A DNA stretch of 64,000 nt from an uncultured Paracoccaceae bacterium (GTDB lineage Bacteria > Pseudomonadota > Alphaproteobacteria > Rhodobacterales > Rhodobacteraceae), in the NCBI GenBank assembly GCA_947498415.1, contig CANMKB010000001.1, positions 620,001-684,000 of the forward strand, given 5' to 3'. The position numbers and the translations under genes were made by a program. The notes under the pieces were generated by a model that did not search any database, was not told the origin of the DNA, and worked only from the letters and a program-made list of their open reading frames with translations. Each line of letters opens with the position of its first letter. The stretch's first letter is position 1. Below are positions 26,008 through 35,253 of the stretch, piece by piece.

Positions 26008-26766
26008 TTAAATCAGATCCCAGATCAATTTTGCGGCCATCGCTATAGTGGTAAAAATCAGCAGGGGCTTAATGAGCTTTGCTCCGATTTTTTGCGCTAA
26101 GTGAGCCCCGAGCCGTGCGCCGAATATCTGGGCCACTCCCATTGCCAAACCTGTCATCCACCATGGTGTCGCGACAAAGGTAAAGGCGAGCAACGCCCCA
26201 GCATTGGACGCACAGTTGAGCAACTTGGTGTGGGCGGTCGCTTTTAGAATTCCAAATCCGGCAAGCGAGACAAAGGCGAGCATAAAGAAGCTGCCAGTGC
26301 CGGGACCCAATAAACCATCATATGCCGCAATGAGTGGCACCATGCTGGCCGAGAAAACAAGCGGAGACATGCGCCGCTCGCGGTCTTCGTCATTCAATCC
26401 ACGTTGCAAGGCAAAGAAACCGGCCACACCAACCAGTAAGATCGGTAGAAAGAGGCGTATTAATTCAGTCGGAAGCATGGACACCAAAAGTGCCCCAAAT
26501 ATCGATGCCACAAAGGATATGCTGGCCGGTCTGATTTGTTGTCGTAGTTCAACATGCCCGCCGCGGGCATAGGTAAATGCCGCCGTTGCCGCGCCAAAGA
26601 ACCCTTGAACTTTGTTTGTTGCTAAAGCGGTCAGCGGAGGTACGCCAGCAAGCAACATGGCAGGAAGTGCAATCAGCCCACCTCCGCCAGCGATGGAATC
26701 AACGAAGCCAGCCACGAAGCCTGCTGCCACAAGGACAAGTAAGATTTCTATACTGACTTCAAACAT
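26008..26766 (-). CDS. TauE/SafE family anion permease
   Basis: A 252-residue membrane protein of the TauE/SafE (DUF81) family, with about 8 hydrophobic segments and the paired motifs GFVDSIAGGGGLIALP near the start and GPGTGSFF in the middle. Members export or import sulfite, sulfonates or related anions. It begins 3 bp after the serB stop on the same strand and so is probably transcribed with serB. The substrate cannot be judged from the sequence. Confidence 0.85.
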   Translation of the reverse strand: MFEVSIEILLVLVAAGFVAGFVDSIAGGGGLIALPAMLLAGVPPLTALATNKVQGFFGAATAAFTYARGGHVELRQQIRPASISFVASIFGALLVSMLPTELIRLFLPILLVGVAGFFALQRGLNDEDRERRMSPLVFSASMVPLIAAYDGLLGPGTGSFFMLAFVSLAGFGILKATAHTKLLNCASNAGALLAFTFVATPWWMTGLAMGVAQIFGARLGAHLAQKIGAKLIKPLLIFTTIAMAAKLIWDLI

Positions 26767-26769
26767 GCC

Positions 26770-27645
26770 TTAGGCAGCAAATTCGTCTTTGGCGTAGCCT
26801 TGGATGTAGAGCAGCGCGGTCAGGTCGCCATGGTTAATGCGAATGTCACATTCCGCCGCAACGGCCGGCTTGGCGTGCAACGCAACACCTGCGCCTGCCA
26901 ATTCCAACATACCAAGATCATTCGCACCATCGCCCACGGCCATAACGTCGTCATTACTTAGGCCAAGGCGTGCGGTAATCTCTTTAAGTGCTTGAACTTT
27001 TGCCTCGCGACCCAGAATTGGTCGGCCAACGTCGCCAGACAATTTGCCATCATTGATGAGCAGAGTATTTGCGCGGTTTTCGTCAAAGCCCAGTGTCTTT
27101 GCAACGTAACCTGTGAAAGCGGTGAAACCACCAGAGACCAAAGCGGCATATGCGCCATTTGCCTTCATCGTAGATAGCAAAGACTTGCCGCCTGGCATCA
27201 ACGTGATGCGGGTCTCAATCACTTTTTCGATGACGCTTTCATCTAAGTCTTTCAAAAGGCCCACACGTTCTGTCAGTGCACCTTCGAAATCCAATTCACC
27301 GTTCATGGCCCGTGCGGTGATGTCTTTGACGCGCTCACCTACTCCGGCCACGTCTGCCAATTCGTCGATACATTCCTGCTCGATCATGGTGCTGTCCATA
27401 TCGGCAAGCAGCATCTTCTTTTTGCGGCTTTCGGCCGGTAGTACGATCAGATCAACATCCATTGCTTGCAGATCAGACCAAACCTCCCACAGGTTTTCAG
27501 GTTTCTCTGCTACAGAAAACTCTGCCGCTTCGCCGGTGGCCAACCATTGTGCCTCACCACCGCCCCACGCATTGCGCAGGTTTTCAACGGTTGCACGGTC
27601 AAGTGAAGGAGAAGCAGGGTTGGTCAGAAGCGTCGCGATGTACAT
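26770..27645 (-). CDS. serB: Phosphoserine phosphatase
   Basis: Final enzyme of serine synthesis, releasing phosphate from phosphoserine. A HAD-family enzyme of 291 residues with catalytic motif DMDSTMI (nucleophile in LLADMDST), motif II SGGFTAF and motif III GDGANDLGML. About 80 residues precede the HAD domain, as in other SerB proteins with an ACT-like N-terminus. It is divergent from serC-serA, which holds the rest of the pathway. Confidence 0.94.
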   Translation of the reverse strand: MYIATLLTNPASPSLDRATVENLRNAWGGGEAQWLATGEAAEFSVAEKPENLWEVWSDLQAMDVDLIVLPAESRKKKMLLADMDSTMIEQECIDELADVAGVGERVKDITARAMNGELDFEGALTERVGLLKDLDESVIEKVIETRITLMPGGKSLLSTMKANGAYAALVSGGFTAFTGYVAKTLGFDENRANTLLINDGKLSGDVGRPILGREAKVQALKEITARLGLSNDDVMAVGDGANDLGMLELAGAGVALHAKPAVAAECDIRINHGDLTALLYIQGYAKDEFAA

Positions 27646-27799
27646 AGGTATTCTCTGTTTAAAGCAGGTCTAAAATCGCCATTAGCCCAAGACAGCTTAA
27701 ATTACCAGCAGACAGGCCGCAGGTCGTCGTGTTTCCTATCGTGGACGGAATGCGGCGCAATTACATTCAATTCCGACCGTTTGGGCCATTTTTGCTGTT

Positions 27800-27880
27800 G
27801 TGCGAGTCGCTCGCAGCTTCTATTTCCGGCAGCGGGACACCCTTCCCCAACGAAGGGCATTTATCTGTAAGGATAGCAAT
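27800..27880 (+). ncRNA. Structured leader upstream of serC (serC-motif-like)
   Basis: The stretch before the serC ATG carries two hairpins: GCGAG/CTCGC at 27802-27814 and CCCTTC/GAAGGG at 27840-27857, followed by the ribosome site AAGGA at 27869. Structured serC leaders with short hairpins before the ribosome site are known from alphaproteobacteria (the serC motif). The match here is by position and shape, not by a covariance model, so it is a candidate only. Confidence 0.5.
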
Positions 27881-29026
27881 ATGGCTACTCAGCAACCGGC
27901 GACGCGCCCGGCAAACCCGCGTTTTTCCTCTGGCCCATGTGCCAAACCCCCTACATTCGAATTGTCCAAATTGGCAGACGCCCCCCTGGGTCGCAGCCAC
28001 CGCGCAGCTGTTGGCAAAGCCAAGCTGAAGGATGCTATCGAAGGCACCCGCGAAGTTTTGGGCATCCCCGCTGACTATAAAATCGGCATCGTTCCTGCGT
28101 CTGATACTGGTGCGGTTGAGATGGCTTTGTGGTCCCTTTTGGGTGAGCGCAAAGTTGAGATGCTGGCATGGGAATCCTTTGGCGCAGGCTGGGTGACCGA
28201 TGTTGTCAAACAGCTAAAAATCGACGCCGAAGCAAAAATTGCAGACTACGGTCAGATCGTTGATCTTGCGTCTGTTGATTTCAACAACGACGTTGTTTTC
28301 ACATGGAACGGCACCACATCCGGTGTTCGCGTTCCAAATGCGGATTGGATTGATGCCAACCGCACAGGCCTGACCATTTGCGACGCAACCTCTGCAGCCT
28401 TCGCGATGGATCTGGACTGGGACAAGCTGGATGTCACAACATTCTCTTGGCAAAAAGTTCTGGGCGGCGAAGCGGCCCACGGGGTGATCGTTCTGTCCCC
28501 TCGTGCGATCGAACGTCTGGAAAGCTACACACCAGCTTGGCCTCTGCCAAAAATCTTCCGTCTCACGAAGGGCGGCAAGTTGATTGAGGGTATCTTTACT
28601 GGTGCCACAATCAACACACCATCTATGCTGGCTGTCGAAGACTATCTGTTTGCGCTGGATTGGGCGCGCTCCGAAGGTGGCCTGAAAGGCCTAATCGCGC
28701 GTGCTGATGCAAATGCACAAGCCGTGTTTGACTTCTGCGACGCCAACGATTGGATCGCAAACTTGGCAGAAGACGATGCAAATCGTTCAAACACCTCTGT
28801 TTGCCTCAAGTTCACAGACGACCGCATCAAAGACGGTGCAGCATTTGCCAAAGCTGTTGCGAAACGCCTAGAAGCCGAAAATATCGCGTTGGACATTGGT
28901 GCATACCGTGACGCGCCAGCCGGTTTGCGCATCTGGTGCGGCGGAACCGTTGAAACAGCGGACATCCAGGCGATGCTGCCGTGGCTTGCATGGGCGTTTG
29001 ACGCCGAAATCGAAGCACAAGCTTAA
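27881..29026 (+). CDS. serC: Phosphoserine aminotransferase
   Basis: PLP enzyme that turns 3-phosphohydroxypyruvate plus glutamate into phosphoserine. The ATG at 27881 gives 381 residues ([23 protein letters not shown]) with TAAGGA 6 bp upstream. It is the longer alphaproteobacterial SerC type. The PLP lysine is in [12 protein letters not shown], and the phosphate-binding region in [13 protein letters not shown]. An upstream open frame adds 27 residues that fall inside the leader and is not used. serA follows after 60 bp. Confidence 0.94.
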   Translation: MATQQPATRPANPRFSSGPCAKPPTFELSKLADAPLGRSHRAAVGKAKLKDAIEGTREVLGIPADYKIGIVPASDTGAVEMALWSLLGERKVEMLAWESFGAGWVTDVVKQLKIDAEAKIADYGQIVDLASVDFNNDVVFTWNGTTSGVRVPNADWIDANRTGLTICDATSAAFAMDLDWDKLDVTTFSWQKVLGGEAAHGVIVLSPRAIERLESYTPAWPLPKIFRLTKGGKLIEGIFTGATINTPSMLAVEDYLFALDWARSEGGLKGLIARADANAQAVFDFCDANDWIANLAEDDANRSNTSVCLKFTDDRIKDGAAFAKAVAKRLEAENIALDIGAYRDAPAGLRIWCGGTVETADIQAMLPWLAWAFDAEIEAQA

Positions 29027-29086
29027 GTGAAGCGGCGGACTTAGGGTCCGCCCTCTCCCCGACATTCTTATACAAGGACCAAAACA

Positions 29087-30685
29087 ATGGCCCCTAAAGT
29101 ACTCGTATCTGACAAACTGTCTGAAACCGCTGTTCAAATTTTCCGCGATCGTGGCATCGATGTGGATTTCATGCCAGAGCTTGGCAAAGACAAAGAAAAG
29201 CTGGCTGAGATCATCGGCAATTACGACGGTCTTGCAATCCGCTCTGCAACTAAAGTGACACCGACACTTTTGGAATCTGCAACCAACCTAAAGGTTGTTG
29301 GTCGCGCGGGTATTGGTACAGACAACGTCGACAAAGAAGCGTCTTCCAAAAAAGGCGTGATTGTCATGAACACGCCATTTGGCAACATGATCACAACCGC
29401 AGAACATGCGATTGCAATGATGTTTGCTGTGGCACGCCAAATCCCAGAAGCGTCTGCATCCACACATGCGGGTAAATGGGAAAAGTCCAAGTTCATGGGT
29501 GTTGAGCTGACCAACAAAACGCTTGGCGTTATTGGTGCGGGTAACATTGGTGGCATCGTGTGCGACCGCGCCCGTGGCCTGAAGATGAAAGTCATCGCTT
29601 ATGATCCATTCCTGTCTGAAGAAAAAGCGGACAAAATGGGCGTCGAAAAAGTTGAACTCGACGACCTATTGGCTCGCGCTGATTTCATCACCTTGCACGT
29701 TCCGTTTATCGCAGGTGTGACTGAAAACATCCTGTCTGCTGAAAACCTTGCAAAGACCAAAAAAGGTGTACGCATTGTTAACTGTGCCCGCGGTGGTCTG
29801 GTTGACGAAAAAGCGTTGGCAGAATTGCTGAAATCCGGTCACGTGGCTGGCGCGGCATTCGACGTTTTTGCCGAAGAGCCTGCGAAAGAAAACGCATTGT
29901 TCAACCTGCCAAACGTTGTCTGCACACCACACCTTGGTGCGTCCACCACCGAAGCTCAAGAAAACGTGGCGCTTCAAGTGGCCGAGCAGATGTCGAACTA
30001 TCTGCTGACCGGTGCTGTTGAAAATGCGTTGAACATGCCTTCTGTGACGGCTGAAGAAGCGAAAGTCATGGGCCCATGGATCAAGCTTGCAGACCACCTG
30101 GGTGCCTTCGCTGGTCAGATGACGGACGAACCAATTAAAGCGATCAACATCCTCTATGATGGTGTCGCGGCCGACATGAACCTTGAGGCGCTGAATTGTT
30201 CAGTGATTGCTGGGATCATGAAAAAAGCAAACCCTGATGTGAACATGGTTTCTGCCCCGGTCATTGCCAAAGAGCGCGGCATGAAGATTTCGACCACGAA
30301 CCAAGACAAGTCTGGCGCGTTTGATGGATACGTTAAAGTCACCGTTGTAACGGAAGACAAGGAACGTTCGGTTGCAGGTACTGTGTTTAACGACGGCAAG
30401 CCACGCTTTATCCAGATCAAAGGGATCAACATTGACGCCGAGATCGGTTCTCACATGCTGTACACCACCAACGACGATGCGCCTGGCATCATCGGTACAC
30501 TGGGTCATACCATGGGTGAAAATGGCGTGAACATTGCGAACTTTACACTTGGTCGTTCTGACGTGGGCGGCGAGGCGATTGCGTTGCTATATGTCGATGC
30601 TGAAGTGCCAGAAAATGTACGTCAGAAACTTTGCGAAACTGGCCTGTTCCGTCAAGTTAAAGCGTTGCAATTTGAGGTCGCTTAA
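29087..30685 (+). CDS. serA: D-3-phosphoglycerate dehydrogenase
   Basis: First enzyme of the serine pathway. The 532-residue long form has the NAD-binding domain (GVIGAGNIGG), catalytic Arg, Glu and His motifs (NCARGGLVDE, CTPHLGAST), an intervening domain at about 320-450 and a C-terminal ACT domain (DAPGIIGTLGHTMGENGVN). The ACT domain suggests feedback by serine, as in other enzymes of this class. It is the second gene of the serC-serA operon and ends in a strong terminator. Confidence 0.96.
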   Translation: MAPKVLVSDKLSETAVQIFRDRGIDVDFMPELGKDKEKLAEIIGNYDGLAIRSATKVTPTLLESATNLKVVGRAGIGTDNVDKEASSKKGVIVMNTPFGNMITTAEHAIAMMFAVARQIPEASASTHAGKWEKSKFMGVELTNKTLGVIGAGNIGGIVCDRARGLKMKVIAYDPFLSEEKADKMGVEKVELDDLLARADFITLHVPFIAGVTENILSAENLAKTKKGVRIVNCARGGLVDEKALAELLKSGHVAGAAFDVFAEEPAKENALFNLPNVVCTPHLGASTTEAQENVALQVAEQMSNYLLTGAVENALNMPSVTAEEAKVMGPWIKLADHLGAFAGQMTDEPIKAINILYDGVAADMNLEALNCSVIAGIMKKANPDVNMVSAPVIAKERGMKISTTNQDKSGAFDGYVKVTVVTEDKERSVAGTVFNDGKPRFIQIKGINIDAEIGSHMLYTTNDDAPGIIGTLGHTMGENGVNIANFTLGRSDVGGEAIALLYVDAEVPENVRQKLCETGLFRQVKALQFEVA

Positions 30686-30708
30686 GCGCCGTCATTGAAC
30701 TAACAAAG

Positions 30709-30737
30709 AAAGCGCTGCCCTTGGGCGGCGCTTTTTT
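30709..30737 (+). terminator. Rho-independent terminator of serC-serA
   Basis: AAAGCGCTGCCC and GGGCGGCGCTTTTTT form a strong stem with a two-base loop and a run of six T. It starts 24 bp after the serA stop and lies only 16 bp before the GTG of the phosphatase gene. Confidence 0.88.
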
Positions 30738-30752
30738 ATTTGAGGTCTTAAG

Positions 30753-31484
30753 GTGACAGAAGCGATCTATGCAGTTGGCGACATTCACGGTCATTTGGAT
30801 CAGCTGGAGATCGCTTTGGACCGAATATATGCGGATAGCAGCGCAGCGGCGAACATCGTTTTCTTAGGTGACTACGGAGATCGCGGCCCCGCGTCGGCGC
30901 AGGTGGTGGATTTATTGCTTGAGGCTGAAACCAACAAACGTCCATGGACCATGCTGAAAGGCAATCACGACACCTATTTGGCGCTGTTTCTAGCTTCGGC
31001 AAATGACCACGTAAGCAAAGGGCGCCCAGACTTAAGTTGGTTTGACCCGGTGGGCGGCGGCGCGGCTTGTCTTGAAAGCTATGGCGTAGATGTCGAAGGG
31101 CGTGCAATTTGTGATGTTCATGCAGATGCGCTGGATGCAATTCCGCAAGCCCATATCTCGTTTTTAGATCGTCGCCCTCTCTACCATGAAACATCCTCTC
31201 ATTTCTTTGTCCATGCAGGAATTCGCCCCGGAGTGGCCTTTGAGGACCAAGTCGAAGATGACCTCATCTGGATTAGAAAAGAGTTTCTGGATGACTCGCG
31301 GGATCATGGGAAATTGGTTGTACATGGTCACACAGCGATCAAATATCCACGGCATCATGGCAACAGGGTGAACCTTGACGGTGGAGCAGGGTGGGGTCGC
31401 CCGGTTTATCCAGCCGTTTTTGAGGGGCCAGACGTGTATTTGCTAACCGAGAACGGCCGTGAACGACTGATTCCGAACGATTAA
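30753..31484 (+). CDS. PPP-type metallophosphatase
   Basis: A 243-residue calcineurin-like phosphoprotein phosphatase of the bacterial PrpA/PrpB type. The two-metal motifs are GDIHGHLDQL, GDYGDRGPAS and GNHDTYL, with the later histidines in FVHAGIRPG and VHGHTAIK. It may dephosphorylate proteins or nucleotides such as diadenosine tetraphosphate; the sequence does not settle which. The start is GTG at 30753 after TGAGGT. It lies 68 bp after serA but behind the serA terminator, so it probably has its own promoter or depends on readthrough. Confidence 0.85.
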   Translation: MTEAIYAVGDIHGHLDQLEIALDRIYADSSAAANIVFLGDYGDRGPASAQVVDLLLEAETNKRPWTMLKGNHDTYLALFLASANDHVSKGRPDLSWFDPVGGGAACLESYGVDVEGRAICDVHADALDAIPQAHISFLDRRPLYHETSSHFFVHAGIRPGVAFEDQVEDDLIWIRKEFLDDSRDHGKLVVHGHTAIKYPRHHGNRVNLDGGAGWGRPVYPAVFEGPDVYLLTENGRERLIPND

Positions 31485-31497
31485 TTTGGCTAAACCT

Positions 31498-31512
31498 TTA
31501 ATCTCGCTTTAA
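31498..31512 (+). promoter_or_regulatory. CtrA-like box upstream of a small ORF
   Basis: TTAA at 31498, seven bases, then TTAA at 31509 followed by CC match the alphaproteobacterial CtrA consensus TTAA-N7-TTAA(C). It lies 98 bp upstream of the small ORF at 31610. A single 8-base motif with fixed spacing occurs by chance at a fair rate in AT-rich gaps, so this is tentative. Confidence 0.45.
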
Positions 31513-31609
31513 CCAAACATCCCGCTTTGCGCCGCATTTGGTGCATGTTTTCGCTCCGTATTCCCGCCGAACGTTCATTGGTGGGGGCGTGTAATGTATA
31601 GGTGAAGAT

Positions 31610-31759
31610 ATGCAAAAGGCACGTCAGATGCAGACAGCAGAGCAGGTTTCCGGCGCTTTCGGTAAATTTGTGACGGCTCAGAAAGAGCAGACCCCAAGCG
31701 TAGTCCGTCTTGTAAACGGACTTGGGGAGTCGACGTTGTTTAAATCTTTTAAGTACTGA
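31610..31759 (+). CDS. Small ORF, 49-residue protein of unknown role
   Basis: An ATG at 31610 with GGTGAAG 5 bp upstream opens a 49-codon frame ending with TGA at 31759 (start MQKARQMQTAEQVSG, end STLFKSFKY). It is rich in Gln and Lys, with no signal peptide or membrane span. The frame fits exactly between a plausible control region and a strong terminator, which speaks for a real gene rather than a chance frame. No family was recognised. Confidence 0.65.
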   Translation: MQKARQMQTAEQVSGAFGKFVTAQKEQTPSVVRLVNGLGESTLFKSFKY

Positions 31760-31783
31760 TCGCTTTTCGATCAGTTAAAGATC

Positions 31784-31817
31784 AAAAAAGAGCGGCGGAA
31801 TTTCCGCCGCTCTTTTT
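31784..31817. terminator. Bidirectional terminator between the small ORF and tdh
   Basis: AAAGAGCGGCGGAA and its complement TTCCGCCGCTCTTT form a very stable stem, with A-runs before and T-runs after, so it can stop transcription in both directions. It serves the small ORF on the plus strand and tdh on the minus strand. Confidence 0.88.
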
Positions 31818-31819
31818 GC

Positions 31820-32878
31820 TTAGGTCCAATCCAGAACAACTTTACCTGATTGCCCAGACTTCATGGCTTTGAAGCCATCCACAAAGTCGTTCACGTGGAA
31901 TTTGTGAGTAATCACGCGGCTGACATCCAAGCCATTTTGCAGCATCGCGATCATCTTGTACCAAGTTTCAAACATCTCGCGACCATAGACACCTTTGATG
32001 GTAATGGCCTTGAACACGATACGGCTCCAATCCACCGGAGATTTACCGGGTGGGATGCCAAGCAAGGCAATTTTACCACCCATCACCAGCGCCTCGACCA
32101 TTTGATCTAAAGCGGCCTGGCTGCCAGACATTTCCATTCCAACGTCAAAGCCTTGGGTCATGCCCAGTTCTGGGATGACGTCGTTCAGATCTTCTTTGGT
32201 CACATCAACGGTGCGCACGGTTGGGACAACATGTTCCGCGAGCGTAAGGCGATCTGGGTTGATGTCTGTAATCACCACATTGCGTGCACCGGCATAACGC
32301 GCCACGGCAGCTGCCATGATGCCGATTGGGCCAGCCCCCGTGATCAGCACATCTTCGCCCAAAAGATCAAAGCTCAGCGCTGTGTGCACGGCGTTGCCCA
32401 ATGGGTCTAGGATTGCGCCAATCTCGTCGGGCACATTGTCTGGCAAAGGCACAACGTTAAAGGCTGGTAATTTAAGATACTGCGCAAAGGCACCCTGTAC
32501 ATTTACACCAACTCCACGTGTGCCGGGATCTAGGTGAAACTTTCCGGCTCGAGACTGGCGGCTGTCGTAGTCAATCAAATGACCTTCACCCGAACAGCGC
32601 TGACCAATTTTCAAACCTTTGACATCGCGACCCATTTCTACGATTTCACCAGCGAACTCATGTCCAGTGATCATTGGCGTTGGGACCGTGTGGCTTGCCC
32701 ATTCGTCCCAATTCCAGATGTGAATGTCGGTGCCGCAGATCCCGGTTTTATTCACCCGGATGAGCACTTCGTTTTCAGAGATATCGGGAATAGGGGCCTC
32801 GACCATCCACAGCCCTTCTTGGGGGTTGGACTTTTCAAGTGCCTTCATTTGGTTGGGTTTTATGAAAGGTTTATTCAT
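31820..32878 (-). CDS. tdh: L-threonine 3-dehydrogenase
   Basis: Zinc-dependent medium-chain dehydrogenase of 352 residues that oxidises threonine to 2-amino-3-oxobutyrate. Catalytic zinc ligands lie in [15 protein letters not shown] and GHEFAGEI; the NAD-binding glycine motif is [10 protein letters not shown] near residue 180. The structural-zinc four-cysteine loop seen in many relatives is reduced here to a [13 protein letters not shown] type sequence. It overlaps kbl by ATGA, and the pair makes the standard threonine-to-glycine route. Confidence 0.94.
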   Translation of the reverse strand: MNKPFIKPNQMKALEKSNPQEGLWMVEAPIPDISENEVLIRVNKTGICGTDIHIWNWDEWASHTVPTPMITGHEFAGEIVEMGRDVKGLKIGQRCSGEGHLIDYDSRQSRAGKFHLDPGTRGVGVNVQGAFAQYLKLPAFNVVPLPDNVPDEIGAILDPLGNAVHTALSFDLLGEDVLITGAGPIGIMAAAVARYAGARNVVITDINPDRLTLAEHVVPTVRTVDVTKEDLNDVIPELGMTQGFDVGMEMSGSQAALDQMVEALVMGGKIALLGIPPGKSPVDWSRIVFKAITIKGVYGREMFETWYKMIAMLQNGLDVSRVITHKFHVNDFVDGFKAMKSGQSGKVVLDWT

Positions 32879-34062
32879 TCGATCACTCCCAAGGTTCTGC
32901 CGACTTTCCCAAAGGCTGCCAAAGCACGGTCAAGTTCCTCTTTGGTCAACGCCGCGTTCATCTGCGTGCGGATGCGGGCTTGGCCACGTGGAACCACCGG
33001 GAAGAAGAAGCCAGAAACATAGACGCCTTCTTCAAACAGGTTAGATGCAAACTCTTGCGCCAATTTTGCGTCGCCCAGCATCACGGGAACAATTGCGTGC
33101 TCACCCTCAAGCAGGTCAAAGCCCATTTCCGCAAGGCCATCACGCCAGTAGTTGGCATTCTCAAACAGTTGTTTGCGCAGCGCGTCACCCTCTTCAACCA
33201 AGCGGATCGCTTCGATGCCAGCCGCCACAATGGACGGTGGGAGCGAGTTAGAGAACAGATACGGGCGGGCGCGTTGGCGTAGCAGATCGATCACGGCTTG
33301 CGGGCCGGCGATATAACCACCGATCGCGCCCCCCAAGGCTTTTCCCAAGGTTCCTGTCAGGATGTCCACATCGACGCCGAAATGGTCAGGCGTACCTGCG
33401 CCGCGTGGGCCCATAAAGCCGGTCGCGTGGCAGTCATCCACCATCACGATCGCATCGTATTCTTTTGCGATGCGTGTGATGTCGGGCAAGTTTGCAAGGT
33501 AGCCGTCCATCGAAAACACGCCATCCGTCGCAATCATAATGTGCCGGGCACCCGCCTCGCGGGCATCCTTGAGTCTGGCCTCTAGGTCGACCATGTCGTT
33601 GTTGGCATAGCGATAACGTTTAGCCTTACACAAACGCACACCGTCGATGATGGACGCATGGTTCAAGGAGTCTGAGACAATGGCATCCTCTGGGCCAAGC
33701 AAAGGTTCAAACAAACCACCATTTGCGTCAAAGCAGGCTGCAAATAAGATTGCGTCGTCTTTGTTTAGGAAATCCGCAAGGCGCTGTTCGAGCTCGCGGT
33801 GAATATCTTGTGTCCCGCAGATGAAACGCACAGATGCCATGCCAAAGCCCTTAGGCTCCATCACGTCTTTGGCCGCTTTGATAAGGTCTGGATGATCCGC
33901 CAAGCCAAGGTAGTTATTGGCACACAGATTGATCACCTGACGGTCACCCACAGCAATTTCACCGCCCTGAGGCGAGGTGATCATTCGTTCGCGCTTCATC
34001 AGGCCTTCGGATTCGATCTCGGCCAAAGTGTTGTTGATATGCGCAATAAAACGATCAGACAT
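32875..34062 (-). CDS. kbl: 2-amino-3-ketobutyrate CoA ligase (glycine C-acetyltransferase)
   Basis: PLP enzyme of 395 residues that splits 2-amino-3-oxobutyrate with CoA into glycine and acetyl-CoA. The alpha-oxoamine synthase family motifs are present: [35 protein letters not shown] and the PLP lysine in [17 protein letters not shown] lies 7 bp before the ATG. It is the first gene of the kbl-tdh operon. A stretch with the imperfect dyad TTGGA/TTCCAA lies about 45 bp upstream and may be regulatory. Confidence 0.95.
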   Translation of the reverse strand: MSDRFIAHINNTLAEIESEGLMKRERMITSPQGGEIAVGDRQVINLCANNYLGLADHPDLIKAAKDVMEPKGFGMASVRFICGTQDIHRELEQRLADFLNKDDAILFAACFDANGGLFEPLLGPEDAIVSDSLNHASIIDGVRLCKAKRYRYANNDMVDLEARLKDAREAGARHIMIATDGVFSMDGYLANLPDITRIAKEYDAIVMVDDCHATGFMGPRGAGTPDHFGVDVDILTGTLGKALGGAIGGYIAGPQAVIDLLRQRARPYLFSNSLPPSIVAAGIEAIRLVEEGDALRKQLFENANYWRDGLAEMGFDLLEGEHAIVPVMLGDAKLAQEFASNLFEEGVYVSGFFFPVVPRGQARIRTQMNAALTKEELDRALAAFGKVGRTLGVIE

Positions 34063-34617
34063 GGTTCATCTCCTATTTTCTGGAGAGATATCTACCATAT
34101 TGGACTAATTTCCAAAATAGGGGATTTCACTATTGTGGATTCTTTCCGTTATGCTGGATTCTCTAACTCTGCATTACTATGGCAGAGGAGTGCACGGCAA
34201 ATGATCTAAAACCGGCAGTCTGCACCAGTTTTAGCGCCTAAGTTTTGAGGTAGCGGTAAAAATATGCGCGGATCGGCTCGGAAATTTCCTGAGCGATTCA
34301 CAGTGAGAGAATCAGAAGCAGCGCAGAAAATATGTATGCAAAAGCATACGTTTACTTACCTCAATCATGTTTCCGGTTGATTGCGACGCCGGAAGCCGAC
34401 TTAGAAAGACGCAGCACATCAGGAGGCTTGATCGTATAGCCCGGACACAGAGCAAAGGATTTTCGCTGTATGGCGGATCTCATCCATATCCTGGTCTAAG
34501 GTTTCACCAAGACAGGTGTTGTGGCCTTCTTCGTTTTGGCAAAACTTTAGCACACGTATGCTGATACTAAAGTTGGGCAGGTAAGGTGCACAAGAACCGT
34601 GGTGAACTTACAAGAGC
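34063..34617. other. 555-bp gap between kbl and the XRE/cupin regulator
   Basis: No gene was found. The stretch holds the kbl promoter region and a perfect dyad GTATGC-AAAA-GCATAC at 34334-34349, which could be a protein-binding site. A 65-codon open frame at 34367-34564 has no recognisable family and a poor start context. Base composition is uneven, with an AT-rich part around 34320-34370. No tRNA, hairpin terminator or mobile-element end was seen. Confidence 0.5.
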
Positions 34618-35181
34618 TTAGTCGCTTTGAACCACAAGCAAGGCGCGGGCCGGTCCCCCCAATGCATCAATGCGATGGGCAACATCTGCAGGGTAACGCG
34701 CGGTATCGCCGGTACCCAACTCATCGCTCGCATTTCCAGAGATGACGCGCACACGGCCTTCGATCACTGTAAGATGCTCACGGGTGCCGCGAATATGTGG
34801 GTCACTGTCAAGGCGGCCCCCATGTACAAAACGCAGGTCATAAAGCTCATGTTTACCTGCGTCCTCTGGAGGCGACAGAATGCGAATACGGCAACCTTCG
34901 CCTCGGTTTTCGATTGTGGGCGTGTCTGCCGCACGAAGGACTTCGACCCGATCGGCGACCTCGGACTCTTCGAGCAAATTCGCAAAGTCGACCTGTAGGG
35001 CTCGTGTCAAATTCCACAAAGTCGCAATTGTGGGGCTGCTTTCGCCACGTTCAATCTGACTTACCATTGAGCGGGACACACCAGAAAGCTTTGCAACTGC
35101 ATCAAGGGATAACCCCTGTGCCCTGCGTGCTTCTTTCAGGCGGGCGGGTAACAGGCTTAGAATTTCGCTTTCGGTTTTCAT
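34618..35181 (-). CDS. XRE-family regulator with cupin domain
   Basis: A 187-residue transcription factor. The N-terminal helix-turn-helix (LKEARRAQGLSLDAVAKLSGVSRSMVSQIERGESSPTI region) is followed by a C-terminal cupin_2 domain (residues about 105-185) that would bind a small ligand. Proteins of this layout control amino acid or polyamine genes in many bacteria; here it sits upstream of kbl-tdh on the same strand but 555 bp away, so a link to threonine use is possible but unproven. Confidence 0.85.
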   Translation of the reverse strand: MKTESEILSLLPARLKEARRAQGLSLDAVAKLSGVSRSMVSQIERGESSPTIATLWNLTRALQVDFANLLEESEVADRVEVLRAADTPTIENRGEGCRIRILSPPEDAGKHELYDLRFVHGGRLDSDPHIRGTREHLTVIEGRVRVISGNASDELGTGDTARYPADVAHRIDALGGPARALLVVQSD

Positions 35182-35253
35182 AGCGTCATCAGTTGCCGTG
35201 TTCAGGGGGTGAAGTCAATGTTTTCACCGAAATTGAGACTTCAAATCCGTCCC

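Noticed and set aside
34367..34564. 65-codon frame in the kbl to XRE/cupin gap
   Set aside because: It has no ribosome site, no family features and no supporting neighbours.
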